Shown here in pieces: positions 8,285-19,907 of a stretch of 64,000 nt of DNA. The stretch is from Bacillus thuringiensis. GTDB taxonomy: Bacteria; Bacillota; Bacilli; Bacillales; Bacillaceae_G. Numbering within the stretch: position 1 is the stretch's first letter; each line of letters starts with the position of its first letter. The position numbers and the translations under genes were made by a program. The notes beneath the pieces were generated by a model. It worked only from the letters and a program-made list of their open reading frames with translations. It had not been told where the DNA came from and made no database searches. The DNA lies in NCBI RefSeq assembly GCF_001182785.1, contig NZ_CP012099.1:4214501-4278500 (forward strand), in the 5' to 3' direction.

Positions 8285-10621
8285 TTACATGAAATCATAC
8301 GGTGAAATGTTTTCCACGTCCATTTCCTCGCCATTAACTGTGACCATCTGTACTTCTCCTTGTGATTCCTGCAAGCGACTAGCTAAAGTTGTTTGGCGCA
8401 TTGCATCATCAAGGCGATTTACACCAGATTGGAAAGCTACTTCCTCCCCGCAAATAATAAGGAACTTCTTACTTCTTGTAATGCCCGTATAAATTAAATT
8501 ACGGCGTAACATACGGTTGTAACTTTTCACAATCGGCATAATAACAATCGGAAATTCACTACCTTGTGATTTATGAATGGAACAACAATATGCATGCGTA
8601 ATTTGATTTAAATCCGGCTTTGTATACGTTACCTCAATTCCATCAAATGAAACGATAATCATATCTTGTTGCTCAACGTTTTCTTTCGCATAAAACACCG
8701 AAACAATTTCTCCGATATCACCATTAAACACTTGGCTCTCCGGCTGATTAACGAGTTGCAATACTTTATCGCCTCTTCGGTATACAACATCACCGTACTG
8801 GATTTCTTTACTCTTTTCCCTTTTCGGGTTAAATACTTGTTGCAGCGCTTCGTTTAATACATTAATACCAGCAGGCCCGCGGTACATCGGTGCTAATACT
8901 TGGACATCCCTTGCACTAAAGCCTTTTGTTTTAGCATTTTCGCAAACTTTTTTCACAACCTCAACAATTTGAGCCCCTGTACAGCTAATAAACGAACGAT
9001 CTTTTTTATTTTGCGCTAAATCTGGCGGGAGTGTGCCGTCTTTGATCGCATGGGCAAGTTGAATAACAGATGAGCCTTCTGCTTGACGATAAATTTCAGT
9101 AAGCTTCACTGTCGGAACTGCGCCTGCATTTAATAAATCTTTTAATACTTGTCCAGGTCCTACAGATGGCAACTGATCTTCATCACCTACAACGATAACT
9201 TGAATATTCGTCGGCAGCGACTTAAATAGCTGATTTGCAAGCCAAATATCAACCATTGAAAATTCATCGATAATAAGGAGCTTACCTTGGACAGGATCCG
9301 TTTCATTACGCTGGAAAGATCCTTCTGGCGTCCAGCCAAGTAAACGGTGAATTGTGCAAGCTGGAAGTCCTGTCGATTCACTCATCCGCTTCGCTGCTCT
9401 TCCTGTTGGAGCTGTTAATAGTATTGGAAATGGATTATCATCACTGTATTCATTAGGATTTAACGATAATCCGTGAAGAGACGCGTACATTTCAACAATT
9501 CCTTTAATAACTGTTGTTTTCCCTGTTCCTGGTCCACCTGTTAATAACATCATCGGTTTATGAAGTGCCGTTTGAATCGCTTCTTGCTGAAACGGTGCAT
9601 ATTGTACATTCAACTGTTCTTCAATTTCACCTAATGTTTTTAACACTTCTGCTTCAGGAAATGAAGGTGTTTCCTCTTGATTCATCAATCGACGAATAGA
9701 CTTTACAACACCTTTTTCAGAGTAGAATAAAGTTGCTAAATACACTCGTTCTTCTTCTATGATGACTTTCCCTTCACTTTGCATCGTTTCAATACAACCT
9801 ATAATATCTTCCTCAGTCACTCTTCCTTCTTGATTGTTTAAAAGTGACATCGTTTCTCTTACAAGTTGATCTTTCCTCATATAAACGTGACCAAGTTGCA
9901 ATGAGACATTCTCTAATGTGTAAAAACATCCCGCTCGTACACGGTCGTCGTGATTACCCGATATTCCTAACGCACGCCCTATATCATCCGCTCGTCCAAA
10001 ACCAATCCCGTCCACTTCTTCAATAAGTTGATACGGATTATTACGAATCACTTCTAATGTCATCTCTTTATATTGCTGGTAAATCTTAATAGAAAGTTTC
10101 GTTCCAAAACCGTAACCATTTAAAAAGCTCATTACTTTCTCTAATCCTTGATGTTCAACAATTGTCTCATATATTTCCTGAGCCTTTTGTTTGTTAACAA
10201 CACCATTTAACGCCTCAGGGTCATCCATAATTTTAGAAATAGCATGTTCCCCGAGATGATCCACAATTTTTTCCGCTGTACGCTTTCCTATCCCTTTAAA
10301 TAAATCACTCGCTAAATATTGCACCATACCTGCTTTTGTTTGCGGCAATTCTTTTTTAAATGTTTCAACCATATATTGTTTTCCATACTTTGGATGGTCC
10401 TTAAAGTGACCTGTCAATGTAAACACTTCATCTTCATGCATGCGGGGAAAATGACCGTTTATCATTACTTTCTTTTCGTCATACGTTTCATTCGTTTCAA
10501 TGACTTTCATACTGACAACGGAATAGAGGTTTTCTTCGTTGTGGAAAATGGTATGAAGAACTTGCGCTTTTATAAATTTTTTCTCTTCCTCAAACAAATC
10601 CATTGCATGTTGATTTCCCAT
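8285..10621 (-). CDS. recD2: RecD2 helicase (RecD-like ATP-dependent DNA helicase, YrrC)
   Basis: 778 aa. N-terminal OB-like and helix-hairpin-helix region (KGIGKRTAEKIVDHLG), Walker A GGPGTGKTT, Walker B IDEFSMVD, and the C-terminal superfamily 1 helicase motif HKSQGSEF. RecD2 is a 5'-3' helicase that acts without RecBC in replication-fork repair and mismatch repair. The longest frame begins 26 codons upstream, but ATG 10621 is six bases after AAAGGAGAGG and gives the usual family start MGNQHAMDLF. Its neighbour upstream is a TPR protein, as in B. subtilis yrrB-yrrC. Confidence 0.95.
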   Translation of the reverse strand: MGNQHAMDLFEEEKKFIKAQVLHTIFHNEENLYSVVSMKVIETNETYDEKKVMINGHFPRMHEDEVFTLTGHFKDHPKYGKQYMVETFKKELPQTKAGMVQYLASDLFKGIGKRTAEKIVDHLGEHAISKIMDDPEALNGVVNKQKAQEIYETIVEHQGLEKVMSFLNGYGFGTKLSIKIYQQYKEMTLEVIRNNPYQLIEEVDGIGFGRADDIGRALGISGNHDDRVRAGCFYTLENVSLQLGHVYMRKDQLVRETMSLLNNQEGRVTEEDIIGCIETMQSEGKVIIEEERVYLATLFYSEKGVVKSIRRLMNQEETPSFPEAEVLKTLGEIEEQLNVQYAPFQQEAIQTALHKPMMLLTGGPGTGKTTVIKGIVEMYASLHGLSLNPNEYSDDNPFPILLTAPTGRAAKRMSESTGLPACTIHRLLGWTPEGSFQRNETDPVQGKLLIIDEFSMVDIWLANQLFKSLPTNIQVIVVGDEDQLPSVGPGQVLKDLLNAGAVPTVKLTEIYRQAEGSSVIQLAHAIKDGTLPPDLAQNKKDRSFISCTGAQIVEVVKKVCENAKTKGFSARDVQVLAPMYRGPAGINVLNEALQQVFNPKREKSKEIQYGDVVYRRGDKVLQLVNQPESQVFNGDIGEIVSVFYAKENVEQQDMIIVSFDGIEVTYTKPDLNQITHAYCCSIHKSQGSEFPIVIMPIVKSYNRMLRRNLIYTGITRSKKFLIICGEEVAFQSGVNRLDDAMRQTTLASRLQESQGEVQMVTVNGEEMDVENISPYDFM

Positions 10622-10716
10622 CTTTCCTCTCCTTTCCGATATTTTCACTTTAATGAGCAGTACATCCCCCACCTTTTTAGATGAGGGATAACTACCCATT
10701 AAACTATATTTTTATC

Positions 10717-11376
10717 TTATTCAGCTTCTTGCTCTAATAAACGAACGCCATTACCAGCTAAAAAGTGATCTGGCTGAATTTCAGTTGCTTTCTTAAATAA
10801 AGCGAGAGCTTTCTCGTTATTTTCTTCAAATACGTAAGCAACACCTAAATTGTAATACGCATCTGCATGCTCTTCATCCATTTCTAATACCTTTTCAAAA
10901 TAAGGTTTCGCCTCTTGAATATGTTCTAGTCGTGCAAAGCAAAGTCCGCACTGGAATACAGCTTCTACATCGTTTTCATCTAATTCTGTTGCTCTTTGTA
11001 AGAATGGTAGTGCAAGACGATCATTTCCAAGCTGTACATGTGTAATACCTAACATAAATGTTACATCAGCTGATTGTAATCCAGCTTGCATGGCTTGTTC
11101 GAATACAGCTTTCGCCTCAGTAAATTGCTCTTGGCCATAATATACGTTTCCTAAGCCATAATAAGCAGCTGCAGATTTATCATCTAACTCTAATGCACGT
11201 TTATAAAATAAAATCGCTCGCTCGCTATCACCTAATACGTCTAATAAATTTGCAAAATTAATGTATCCAAGCGCATCTTTCGGATTCTCTTCAATTGCTT
11301 CTGTAAAATTTTTAGCTGCTTCTTCCCAGTTTCCTTCTTGCATATATTGAATACCTGTTTCAAGTTTGTTTGACAT
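10717..11376 (-). CDS. Tetratricopeptide repeat protein (YrrB-like)
   Basis: 219 aa made almost wholly of about six TPR units of 34 residues (repeated patterns such as AYYGLGNVYYG and AYYNLGVAYV). TPR arrays mediate protein-protein contact; the partner is unknown. The start at ATG 11376 follows GAGGTG; the longer frame begins with the GTG inside that ribosome binding site. It lies between mnmA and recD2 on the same strand, matching B. subtilis yrrB. Confidence 0.9.
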   Translation of the reverse strand: MSNKLETGIQYMQEGNWEEAAKNFTEAIEENPKDALGYINFANLLDVLGDSERAILFYKRALELDDKSAAAYYGLGNVYYGQEQFTEAKAVFEQAMQAGLQSADVTFMLGITHVQLGNDRLALPFLQRATELDENDVEAVFQCGLCFARLEHIQEAKPYFEKVLEMDEEHADAYYNLGVAYVFEENNEKALALFKKATEIQPDHFLAGNGVRLLEQEAE

Positions 11377-11446
11377 GTCCTTCACCTCTACAACAAATTA
11401 TAACAAAGAATGTATTTTCCAAGCGAACGAAAATTCGCTTTATGTA

Positions 11447-11482
11447 AAAGAAACCTCTAACCGCTAATCGGCAGAGGCTTCT
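11447..11482 (-). terminator. Terminator after mnmA
   Basis: On the minus strand an imperfect stem GCCTCTGCCG/CGGTTAGAGG is followed by TTTCTTTT. It sits just past the mnmA stop codon. Confidence 0.65.
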
Positions 11483-11485
11483 CAT

Positions 11486-13763
<2,278 letters not shown>

Positions 13764-13798
13764 TAAATCTCCTTCTTTCCAAATCGTTTCACAAGGAA

Positions 13799-14215
13799 TT
13801 AAATGTAAAACATATAGCCCCCGTGATTTTCTTCCTCATAACGTACTAAATCTTCTAACGTTGTACTATCTAACACTTCTTGCACCGCATCACGAACACG
13901 CATCCATAACTGGCGCTGTGCTGGCTCTTCTTCTTCTATCATTTCTACAACACTAATTGGTCCCTCTAATACACGGATTACATCCCCAGCTGTAATGTTA
14001 GCCGGTTGATCAGATAATACATATCCGCCATATGCCCCGCGCGTACTCTTTACAAGACGAGCGTTACGAAGTGGTGAAATTAATTGCTCTAAGTAATGCT
14101 CGGATAAGTCATGCGCCTGCGCAATTGATTTTAATGAAATTGGACCTTCACCAAACTTTTTTGCAAGATCAATCATAATTGTTAAGCCATAGCGGCCTTT
14201 TGTTGAAATCTTCAT
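13799..14215 (-). CDS. cymR: Cysteine metabolism repressor CymR (Rrf2 family)
   Basis: 138 aa. N-terminal winged helix typical of Rrf2 proteins (MKISTKGRYGLTIMIDLA; recognition helix in LSEHYLEQLISPLR) and the wing RGAYGGYVL. No cysteine is present, so it cannot bind an iron-sulfur cluster as IscR does; this fits CymR, which acts with CysK to repress cysteine uptake and synthesis. It is the first gene of the cymR-yrvO-mnmA unit. Confidence 0.92.
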   Translation of the reverse strand: MKISTKGRYGLTIMIDLAKKFGEGPISLKSIAQAHDLSEHYLEQLISPLRNARLVKSTRGAYGGYVLSDQPANITAGDVIRVLEGPISVVEMIEEEEPAQRQLWMRVRDAVQEVLDSTTLEDLVRYEEENHGGYMFYI

Positions 14216-14297
14216 CTATTTTGCACCTCTTTTCAAATTTTCACTTCTATTGGTTATATCTTATTTATAAAAAGAACACAATTTAAAATCCTATGAA

Positions 14298-14306
14298 ATT
14301 ATAGCA
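14298..14306 (-). promoter_or_regulatory. Probable extended -10 promoter of cymR
   Basis: Minus-strand TGCTATAAT (TGn plus TATAAT) lies about 80 bases before the cymR start. No good -35 is present, as is common with an extended -10. The rest of the 290-base gap to rarA is AT-rich; the only other thing seen is a weak inverted repeat (AAAAATGAA/TTCATTTTT, about 14398-14425). Confidence 0.5.
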
Positions 14307-14508
14307 TAATATAGTATTATAAGAAATTTCAACTTGTGTATCAAAATGATAACATAAAATCACATTGAAAAACTCGGAAATTATTACAATTGAAAGAAAA
14401 ATGAAAATATTCATCTTCATTTTTCCCATAAAACAGCATCCTATTTCAAATTCCGTAGAAAAAAATGATACGATAGAACGAGATTATATATTAAGGGAGA
14501 CGGTCTAA

Positions 14509-15795
14509 ATGAAACAACCACTCGCACATCGAATGCGCCCTACAAATATTCAAGAAATTATTGGGCAACAGCATTTAGTTGGTGAAGGAAAGATTTTATG
14601 GCGAATGGTCCAAGCAAATCATTTTCAATCTATGATTTTATACGGTCCTCCAGGTACAGGAAAAACATCCATTGCCAGTGCAATTGCAGGAAGTACCGGT
14701 ACCCCGTTTCGTCTATTAAACGCTGTTACTCACAATAAAAAAGATATGGAAGTTGTCGTACAAGAAGCAAAGATGCATCGACACCTCGTTTTAATTTTAG
14801 ATGAAGTTCACCGTCTAGATAAAGCAAAGCAAGACTTTCTATTACCTCACTTAGAAAGCGGACTTCTTACTTTAATTGGTGCAACGACAAGTAATCCATT
14901 CCATGCAATAAACTCCGCTATTCGAAGCAGGTGTCAAATTTTCGAATTACACGCACTAACAGAAGATGATATTTTAATTGGGTTAAAAAGAGCTTTAGAA
15001 GATAAAGAAAAAGGCCTTGGAGAATATGCTGTAACGGTAACAGATGAAGCACTACATCACTTTGCAAACGCCTCTGGTGGTGATATGCGTTCCGCTTATA
15101 ACGCGCTTGAACTTGCTGTATTATCTAGCTTTACTACAGACGATCAAGCGGCTGAAATCACACTCGAGATTGCAGAAGAATGCTTACAAAAGAAGAGCTT
15201 CGTTCACGACAAAGGCGGCGATGCTCATTATGACGTATTATCAGCATTTCAAAAATCAGTGCGCGGAAGTGATGTAAATGCAGCGCTCCATTATTTAGCA
15301 CGCCTTATTGAAGCAGGGGATTTACAAAGTATTGGCAGACGCCTTCTTATTATGGCTTATGAAGATATTGGACTTGCTAGCCCGCAAGCTGGACCGCGTA
15401 CACTAGCTGCAATTGAATCAGCTGAACGAGTTGGATTCCCAGAAGCACGCATCCCACTTGCAAATGCCGTTATAGAGCTATGCTTATCACCAAAATCAAA
15501 TTCAGCTTATAAAGCACTTGATGCTGCATTACACGATTTACGCAACGGTCAAACAGGTGACATTCCAAGCCATTTAAAAGATAGTCATTACAAAGGCGCA
15601 GAATCACTCGGAAGAGGCATTGGATATTTATATCCACACGACCATCCAAACGGCTGGGTAAGGCAACAATACTTACCTGATAAAATAAAAAACAAGCAAT
15701 ATTATAAACCAAAAACGACAGGAAAATTTGAGCAAACACTTTCTACCGTTTATGAAAGATTACAAACTTCGAATAAAACGAAAAATAAAGGGTAA
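14509..15795 (+). CDS. rarA: Replication-associated recombination protein RarA (MgsA)
   Basis: 428 aa AAA+ ATPase. Walker A GPPGTGKTS (about 46-54), Walker B LILDEVHRLD, sensor ATTSNP, and the C-terminal tetramerisation domain with YLYPHDHPNGWV. RarA acts at stalled replication forks. ATG 14509 follows AAGGGAGACGG. It reads away from cymR, and the stop lies 37 bases before the rsfA start. Confidence 0.95.
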   Translation: MKQPLAHRMRPTNIQEIIGQQHLVGEGKILWRMVQANHFQSMILYGPPGTGKTSIASAIAGSTGTPFRLLNAVTHNKKDMEVVVQEAKMHRHLVLILDEVHRLDKAKQDFLLPHLESGLLTLIGATTSNPFHAINSAIRSRCQIFELHALTEDDILIGLKRALEDKEKGLGEYAVTVTDEALHHFANASGGDMRSAYNALELAVLSSFTTDDQAAEITLEIAEECLQKKSFVHDKGGDAHYDVLSAFQKSVRGSDVNAALHYLARLIEAGDLQSIGRRLLIMAYEDIGLASPQAGPRTLAAIESAERVGFPEARIPLANAVIELCLSPKSNSAYKALDAALHDLRNGQTGDIPSHLKDSHYKGAESLGRGIGYLYPHDHPNGWVRQQYLPDKIKNKQYYKPKTTGKFEQTLSTVYERLQTSNKTKNKG

Positions 15796-15832
15796 CATAA
15801 ACGAAAACGTCACCATTATGGAGGCTTCGCTT

Positions 15833-16474
15833 ATGAAAACACGTCAAGATGCATGGACAAAAGAAGATGATCTCCTTTTAGCAGAAACTGTTTTGCGACA
15901 TATTCGCAGCGGAAGCACACAAATAAAAGCGTTTGATGAAGTCGGCGACGCTTTAAATCGCACTTCCGCAGCTTGTGGTTTTAGATGGAATGCTGAAGTA
16001 AGACCGAATTACGAAGATGCGGTGCAGCTTGCAAAAAAACAACGTAAAGAATTAAAACGTTCTGAAGCTAATATAGAAAAAGATCGGTTCACAAAAACGA
16101 AGCAACTGGTAATTGACGCCGATTTTTCAGAAGATATTACGCCAAGTAAACAAGATCTTACAATGCAAAATGTCATCTCATTTTTACAAAATTTAGAACA
16201 TAAAAATCCTTCACTTGCAAAGTTGCAAACTGAAAATGATGTATTACAAGCTCAGCTCATTTCTCTGCAAAAAACAAATCATGAACTTGAAACGAAATTA
16301 GCAGTACTCACAAAAAAACAACAAGCAATCGAAGAAGATTACGCGATGCTTGTTCGAATTATGGATCGCGCTCGAAAACTTGTTTCGGTTGAAGAACAAG
16401 AAGAACAGATTGCTCCCATTTTCAAGACAGATCAAAATGGAAATTTAGATATTATATATTCTGCAGAGAATTAA
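15833..16474 (+). CDS. RsfA family prespore-specific transcription factor
   Basis: 213 aa. The N-terminus (MKTRQDAWTKEDDLLLAETV) is a Myb/SANT-like helix-turn-helix, ending RWNAEVRPNY; the C-terminal half has a leucine-rich coiled coil (QTENDVLQAQLISLQ). The family includes RsfA, a sigma-F-dependent regulator in B. subtilis, and the related YlbO and YwfN. The frame is open 35 codons further upstream into rarA, but ATG 15833 is eight bases after GGAGG. Which paralogue it represents cannot be told. Confidence 0.88.
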   Translation: MKTRQDAWTKEDDLLLAETVLRHIRSGSTQIKAFDEVGDALNRTSAACGFRWNAEVRPNYEDAVQLAKKQRKELKRSEANIEKDRFTKTKQLVIDADFSEDITPSKQDLTMQNVISFLQNLEHKNPSLAKLQTENDVLQAQLISLQKTNHELETKLAVLTKKQQAIEEDYAMLVRIMDRARKLVSVEEQEEQIAPIFKTDQNGNLDIIYSAEN

Positions 16475-16523
16475 CAAACAAGGATGTCACTTTTTTAACT
16501 AAGTGACATCCTTGTTTGTTTTC
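16474..16523 (+). terminator. Strong terminator after the rsfA-type gene
   Basis: A perfect stem of about 20 bp (AACAAACAAGGATGTCACTT with its complement) closes over a small T/A-rich loop at the stop codon, and TTTTC follows. Confidence 0.88.
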
Positions 16524-16557
16524 GGTGAACCATATATATACATGTTGGTAAATGAAT

Positions 16558-16694
16558 TTATATCAACGATTTTTCGAATATATCTATCGTAACTTGCAAT
16601 ATATCAACGGTTTTTCGAATATATCTATCACAACTTGCAATATATCAACGATTTTTCAAATATATCTATCACAACTTGCAATATATCAACGATT
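16558..16694. repeat. 41-bp tandem repeat, 3.3 copies
   Basis: Three consecutive units of 41 bases (16558-16598, 16599-16639, 16640-16680) plus a 14-base start of a fourth. Each begins ATATATCAACG and ends ACTTGCA, and they differ at only a few positions. A small CGA/TCG stem lies inside each unit. There is no reading frame through it. The flanking 100 bases to the next gene are AT-rich and otherwise featureless. Confidence 0.93.
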
Positions 16695-16823
16695 CAATAA
16701 AGGAGATCGATTTAACGACAAAGATTGACAATAACATTCCTCCCTGTCATACAAGGAAACTCCTAAAATAGATTGGATAATTTTTACTAAAATGTTATTA
16801 TAAACATATACCTTTAAAGGGAG

Positions 16824-17006
16824 ATGGTTGCTATTTCATTAATAATCTTCAAAATAACTCTTGGCTTTCTCGTCCTGACTTTAGCTCTTTTCACCATTAA
16901 CAGTCTAAAAAAGACATCCGCCTATAAATCAGATAAATATGATTATTACTTACTAACCTTACTTACATTTGAACTAGTAGTGATGCAAATATCCATATTT
17001 CTTTAA
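16824..17006 (+). CDS. Small hydrophobic protein, possible
   Basis: 60 aa with two hydrophobic stretches (about 3-26 and 43-60) separated by a charged middle (KKTSAYKSDKYD). AAAGGGAG lies directly before the ATG, which is closer than usual, so the exact start is unsure. No family is recognised. A bidirectional terminator follows, which supports a real transcript. Confidence 0.45.
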   Translation: MVAISLIIFKITLGFLVLTLALFTINSLKKTSAYKSDKYDYYLLTLLTFELVVMQISIFL

Positions 17007-17014
17007 TACATATA

Positions 17015-17053
17015 AAAAAGCATATATCCAAAATGGATATATGCTTTTCTTTT
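17015..17053. terminator. Bidirectional terminator (60-aa ORF / tcdA)
   Basis: AAAGCATATATCC and GGATATATGCTTT form a perfect stem with A and T runs on either side, between convergent genes. Confidence 0.85.
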
Positions 17054-17819
17054 ATTCTTGCCCTACACGTTTCACTTCTACATTTTTAATACGTTCACGT
17101 ACAACGTGACTTGCCATAATTAAGCCTGCCACAGATGGTACGAATGCATTTGAAGAAGGGGGTAATTTCGCTTTACGAATTTTTGCATTCTCGTCTGGTA
17201 CGATTTCTTTACGTACTTCTTCACGAATTACGATTGGGTTTTCGTCAGAGAAGACAACTTTTACACCTTTTTTAATACCCTCTTTACGAAGCTTCGTACG
17301 AATTACTTTCGCAATCGGATCTGTATGTGTTTTAGAAATGTCCGCAATACGGAAACGAGTTGGGTCCATTTTATTTGCTGCACCCATACATGAGATAATT
17401 TTAATTTTACGACGTAAACATTGTTTAATTAAATGGATTTTGAACGTAATCGTATCAGATGCATCCACTACGAAATCTAAACCGTGTTTAAAGAACTCTT
17501 CATATGTTTCATCTGTATAAAACATTTCTAGTCCAATTACTTCACATTCCGGATTAATGTCTGCAATACGCTCTTTCATTAATTCTACTTTTGAACGTCC
17601 TACAGTAGATACTAAAGCGTGAATTTGACGGTTTACGTTTGTAATATCTACAACGTCTTTATCAACTAATACGAGACGTCCTACTCCAGAACGCGCTAAC
17701 GCTTCAGCTGAAAATGACCCTACGCCGCCAATTCCTAAAATACCGACTGTACTATTTTTTAATATTTCAAGTCCTTCTTTACCGAAGGCTAATTCATTAC
17801 GTGAAAATTGATGTAACAT
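17052..17819 (-). CDS. tcdA: tRNA threonylcarbamoyladenosine dehydratase TcdA (YrvM)
   Basis: 255 aa, E1-like ThiF/MoeB superfamily: nucleotide-binding GILGIGGVGS near residues 27-36, LVDKDVVDITNVNRQ, and VVDASDTITFK. TcdA cyclises t6A37 to ct6A in tRNA using ATP. The gene follows aspS on the same strand, as yrvM does in B. subtilis. A TAGAAT-like -10 about 40 bases upstream suggests it has its own promoter. Confidence 0.93.
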   Translation of the reverse strand: MLHQFSRNELAFGKEGLEILKNSTVGILGIGGVGSFSAEALARSGVGRLVLVDKDVVDITNVNRQIHALVSTVGRSKVELMKERIADINPECEVIGLEMFYTDETYEEFFKHGLDFVVDASDTITFKIHLIKQCLRRKIKIISCMGAANKMDPTRFRIADISKTHTDPIAKVIRTKLRKEGIKKGVKVVFSDENPIVIREEVRKEIVPDENAKIRKAKLPPSSNAFVPSVAGLIMASHVVRERIKNVEVKRVGQE

Positions 17820-17975
17820 TCAGCTCTACACTCCTATTACAAAAATGGTCTACCATGTATTCTAGCGTTTTTCCGACTATTTGTATAGAAAAAGTTATAG
17901 AATTCCTAAAAATACATATTTCGAGAATGAAAACATAGACCAGAATTTTACTTCTTCCTAAATACACGTTTAAAA

Positions 17976-18074
17976 AAGAGGATTTAAAGAACCGAGCAGA
18001 TCGAGGCGCTTATGCCAGGAGGAGCGCAGTGTAGCTTTAACTACTCGAGAACCGGACTTTTTAAACTTCCCCTC
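17976..18074. repeat. Structured intergenic element, possible bcr-type repeat or small RNA
   Basis: About 98 bases with nested complementarity: GAGG/CCTC outside, then TTTAAA/TTTAAA, CCG/CGG and TCGAG/CTCGA, enclosing two short hairpins (GCGCT/AGCGC and GTAG/CTAC). On the minus strand a T run follows the closing stem. It is GC-richer than its surroundings and codes for nothing. Its form recalls the dispersed bcr repeats of the B. cereus group, but I cannot confirm membership. The rest of the 300-base gap holds only the aspS terminator and the tcdA promoter. Confidence 0.55.
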
Positions 18075-18112
18075 AAAAAAAGTCTAGATGGTTATAGTAT
18101 AACCATCTAGAC
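18075..18112 (-). terminator. Terminator of the hisS-aspS operon
   Basis: A perfect 14-bp minus-strand stem (GTCTAGATGGTTAT with its complement) is followed by TTTTTTT, 8 bases past the aspS stop. Confidence 0.92.
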
Positions 18113-18119
18113 CCTATTC

Positions 18120-19895
18120 TTACTTCTCTTCTTTCAAGCTTAATTTCAAGTTTAACTCTTCAAGCTGTGCTTCTGCAACTGGGCTTGGAGCTTCTGTTAA
18201 TAAGCAGCTTGCGCTTGCTGTTTTCGGGAATGCAATTGTATCACGAAGGTTCGTACGGCCTGCAAGTAACATAACAAGACGATCTAAACCTAATGCGATT
18301 CCGCCGTGTGGTGGTGTACCGTATTCGAATGCTTCTAATAAGAACCCGAATTGCTCTTGCGCTTCTTCTTGTGAGAATCCAAGTGCTTTGAACATTTTTT
18401 CTTGTACGTCACGCTCGTAAATACGAAGTGATCCACCACCAAGCTCATAACCGTTTAATACAAGGTCATATGCTTGTGCACGCGCTTTTTCTGGCGCTGT
18501 TTCTAATAGCTCAACGTCTTCACGGAATGGCATTGTGAATGGATGATGAGCTGCGAAGTAACGATCTGCATCTTCATCGTACTCAAGAAGTGGCCAATCA
18601 GTTACCCATAGGAAGTTAAATTTACTTTCATCAATTAACTCAAGCTCTTTACCTAGACGTAAACGAAGTGCGCCTAAGCTATCTGCAACAATGCTCTTCT
18701 TATCTGCTACGAATAGTAATAAGTCGCCAGCAGTAGCTTCTAATGTACTCATTAACACGTTTGCATCTTCTTCACCAAAGAATTTCGCAATCGGTCCTTT
18801 TAAGCCGTCTTCTTCAACTTTAAGCCAAGCTAGACCTTTTGCACCGTATACTTTCACGAATTCAGTTAATGCATCGATGTCTTTACGAGAGTATTTACTT
18901 GCAGCACCTTTTGCATTAATTGCTTTTACTTGTCCGCCGCTTTCTACAGCACTTGTAAACACTTTAAAGCCACAACCTGCTGCAAACTCAGATAAGTCTG
19001 TTAGTTCCATTTCAAAGCGTGTATCTGGCTTATCAGAACCGTAACGAGCCATTGCATCAGCATATTTCATACGAGGGAATGGTGCACTAACTTCTACACC
19101 TTTTGCATCCTTCATAACTTTCGTCATCATACGCTCCATCATTTCTAAAATCTCATCTTGTGTTAAGAATGAAGCTTCAATATCGATTTGCGTGAATTCT
19201 GGTTGACGATCTGCACGTAAATCTTCGTCACGGAAACAACGTGCTACTTGATAGTAACGCTCAAATCCGCCGACCATAAGAAGCTGTTTAAATAACTGTG
19301 GTGACTGTGGTAATGCATAGAATTCACCATCATGTACACGACTTGGTACTAAATAGTCACGAGCTCCTTCTGGTGTGCTCTTCGTTAAAATTGGTGTTTC
19401 AACTTCTAAAAACTCTTCTGTATCTAAGAAGTTACGAATTGTTTTTGTTACGTCATGACGCATTTTGAATGTGTTGAACATTACAGGTCGACGTAAGTCT
19501 AAATAACGATATTTTAAACGCACATCTTCTGATGCATCTGTATCATCAGCAATAATAATTGGCGTTGTTTTCGCTGCGTTTAATACATTTACTTTCGTTG
19601 CTTGTACTTCAATACGACCAGTTGCCATATTGTCATTAATTGCGCCTTCACCACGTTCAACAACTGTACCTTCTATGTGTAATACGTATTCGCTACGAAT
19701 TGTTTCTGCTACTTCTAACGCTTCTTTTGATGTTTCTGGGTTAAATACAACTTGTACGATACCTGTACGGTCACGTAAATCGATAAAGATTAATCCACCT
19801 AAGTCACGGCGTTTTTGTACCCAACCTTTTAATTGAACTGTTTGTCCAACAGCTTCTACTGTTACTTTTCCACATGCATGTGTTCTTTCAGCCAC
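18120..19895 (-). CDS. aspS: Aspartate--tRNA ligase
   Basis: 591 aa, bacterial type: an N-terminal OB-fold anticodon domain, the class II catalytic core (motif 2 near [16 protein letters not shown], motif 3 [10 protein letters not shown]) and the inserted GAD domain in the middle. Start is GTG 19895 with GGGGGAAC before it, 12 bases after the hisS stop. It is the second gene of hisS-aspS and shares its T-box. Confidence 0.97.
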   Translation of the reverse strand: MAERTHACGKVTVEAVGQTVQLKGWVQKRRDLGGLIFIDLRDRTGIVQVVFNPETSKEALEVAETIRSEYVLHIEGTVVERGEGAINDNMATGRIEVQATKVNVLNAAKTTPIIIADDTDASEDVRLKYRYLDLRRPVMFNTFKMRHDVTKTIRNFLDTEEFLEVETPILTKSTPEGARDYLVPSRVHDGEFYALPQSPQLFKQLLMVGGFERYYQVARCFRDEDLRADRQPEFTQIDIEASFLTQDEILEMMERMMTKVMKDAKGVEVSAPFPRMKYADAMARYGSDKPDTRFEMELTDLSEFAAGCGFKVFTSAVESGGQVKAINAKGAASKYSRKDIDALTEFVKVYGAKGLAWLKVEEDGLKGPIAKFFGEEDANVLMSTLEATAGDLLLFVADKKSIVADSLGALRLRLGKELELIDESKFNFLWVTDWPLLEYDEDADRYFAAHHPFTMPFREDVELLETAPEKARAQAYDLVLNGYELGGGSLRIYERDVQEKMFKALGFSQEEAQEQFGFLLEAFEYGTPPHGGIALGLDRLVMLLAGRTNLRDTIAFPKTASASCLLTEAPSPVAEAQLEELNLKLSLKEEK

Positions 19896-19907
19896 TGTAA
19901 GTTCCCC

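Noticed and set aside
10622..10699. Longer RecD2 N-terminus
   Set aside because: The added 26 residues lack a ribosome binding site, while ATG 10621 has a strong one and the family start.
10670..10700. Terminator between the TPR gene and recD2
   Set aside because: ATCCCTCATC and GGTGGGGGAT pair imperfectly with wobble pairs, and no T run follows; it may be an accident of the sequence.
15728..15832. rsfA start inside rarA
   Set aside because: The open frame upstream overlaps rarA and has no ribosome binding site; GGAGG lies in front of ATG 15833.
17976..18074. 6S RNA
   Set aside because: The gap between aspS and tcdA is where one 6S RNA lies in B. subtilis, but the folded part is about 98 bases, lacks the large central bubble, and has two side hairpins.
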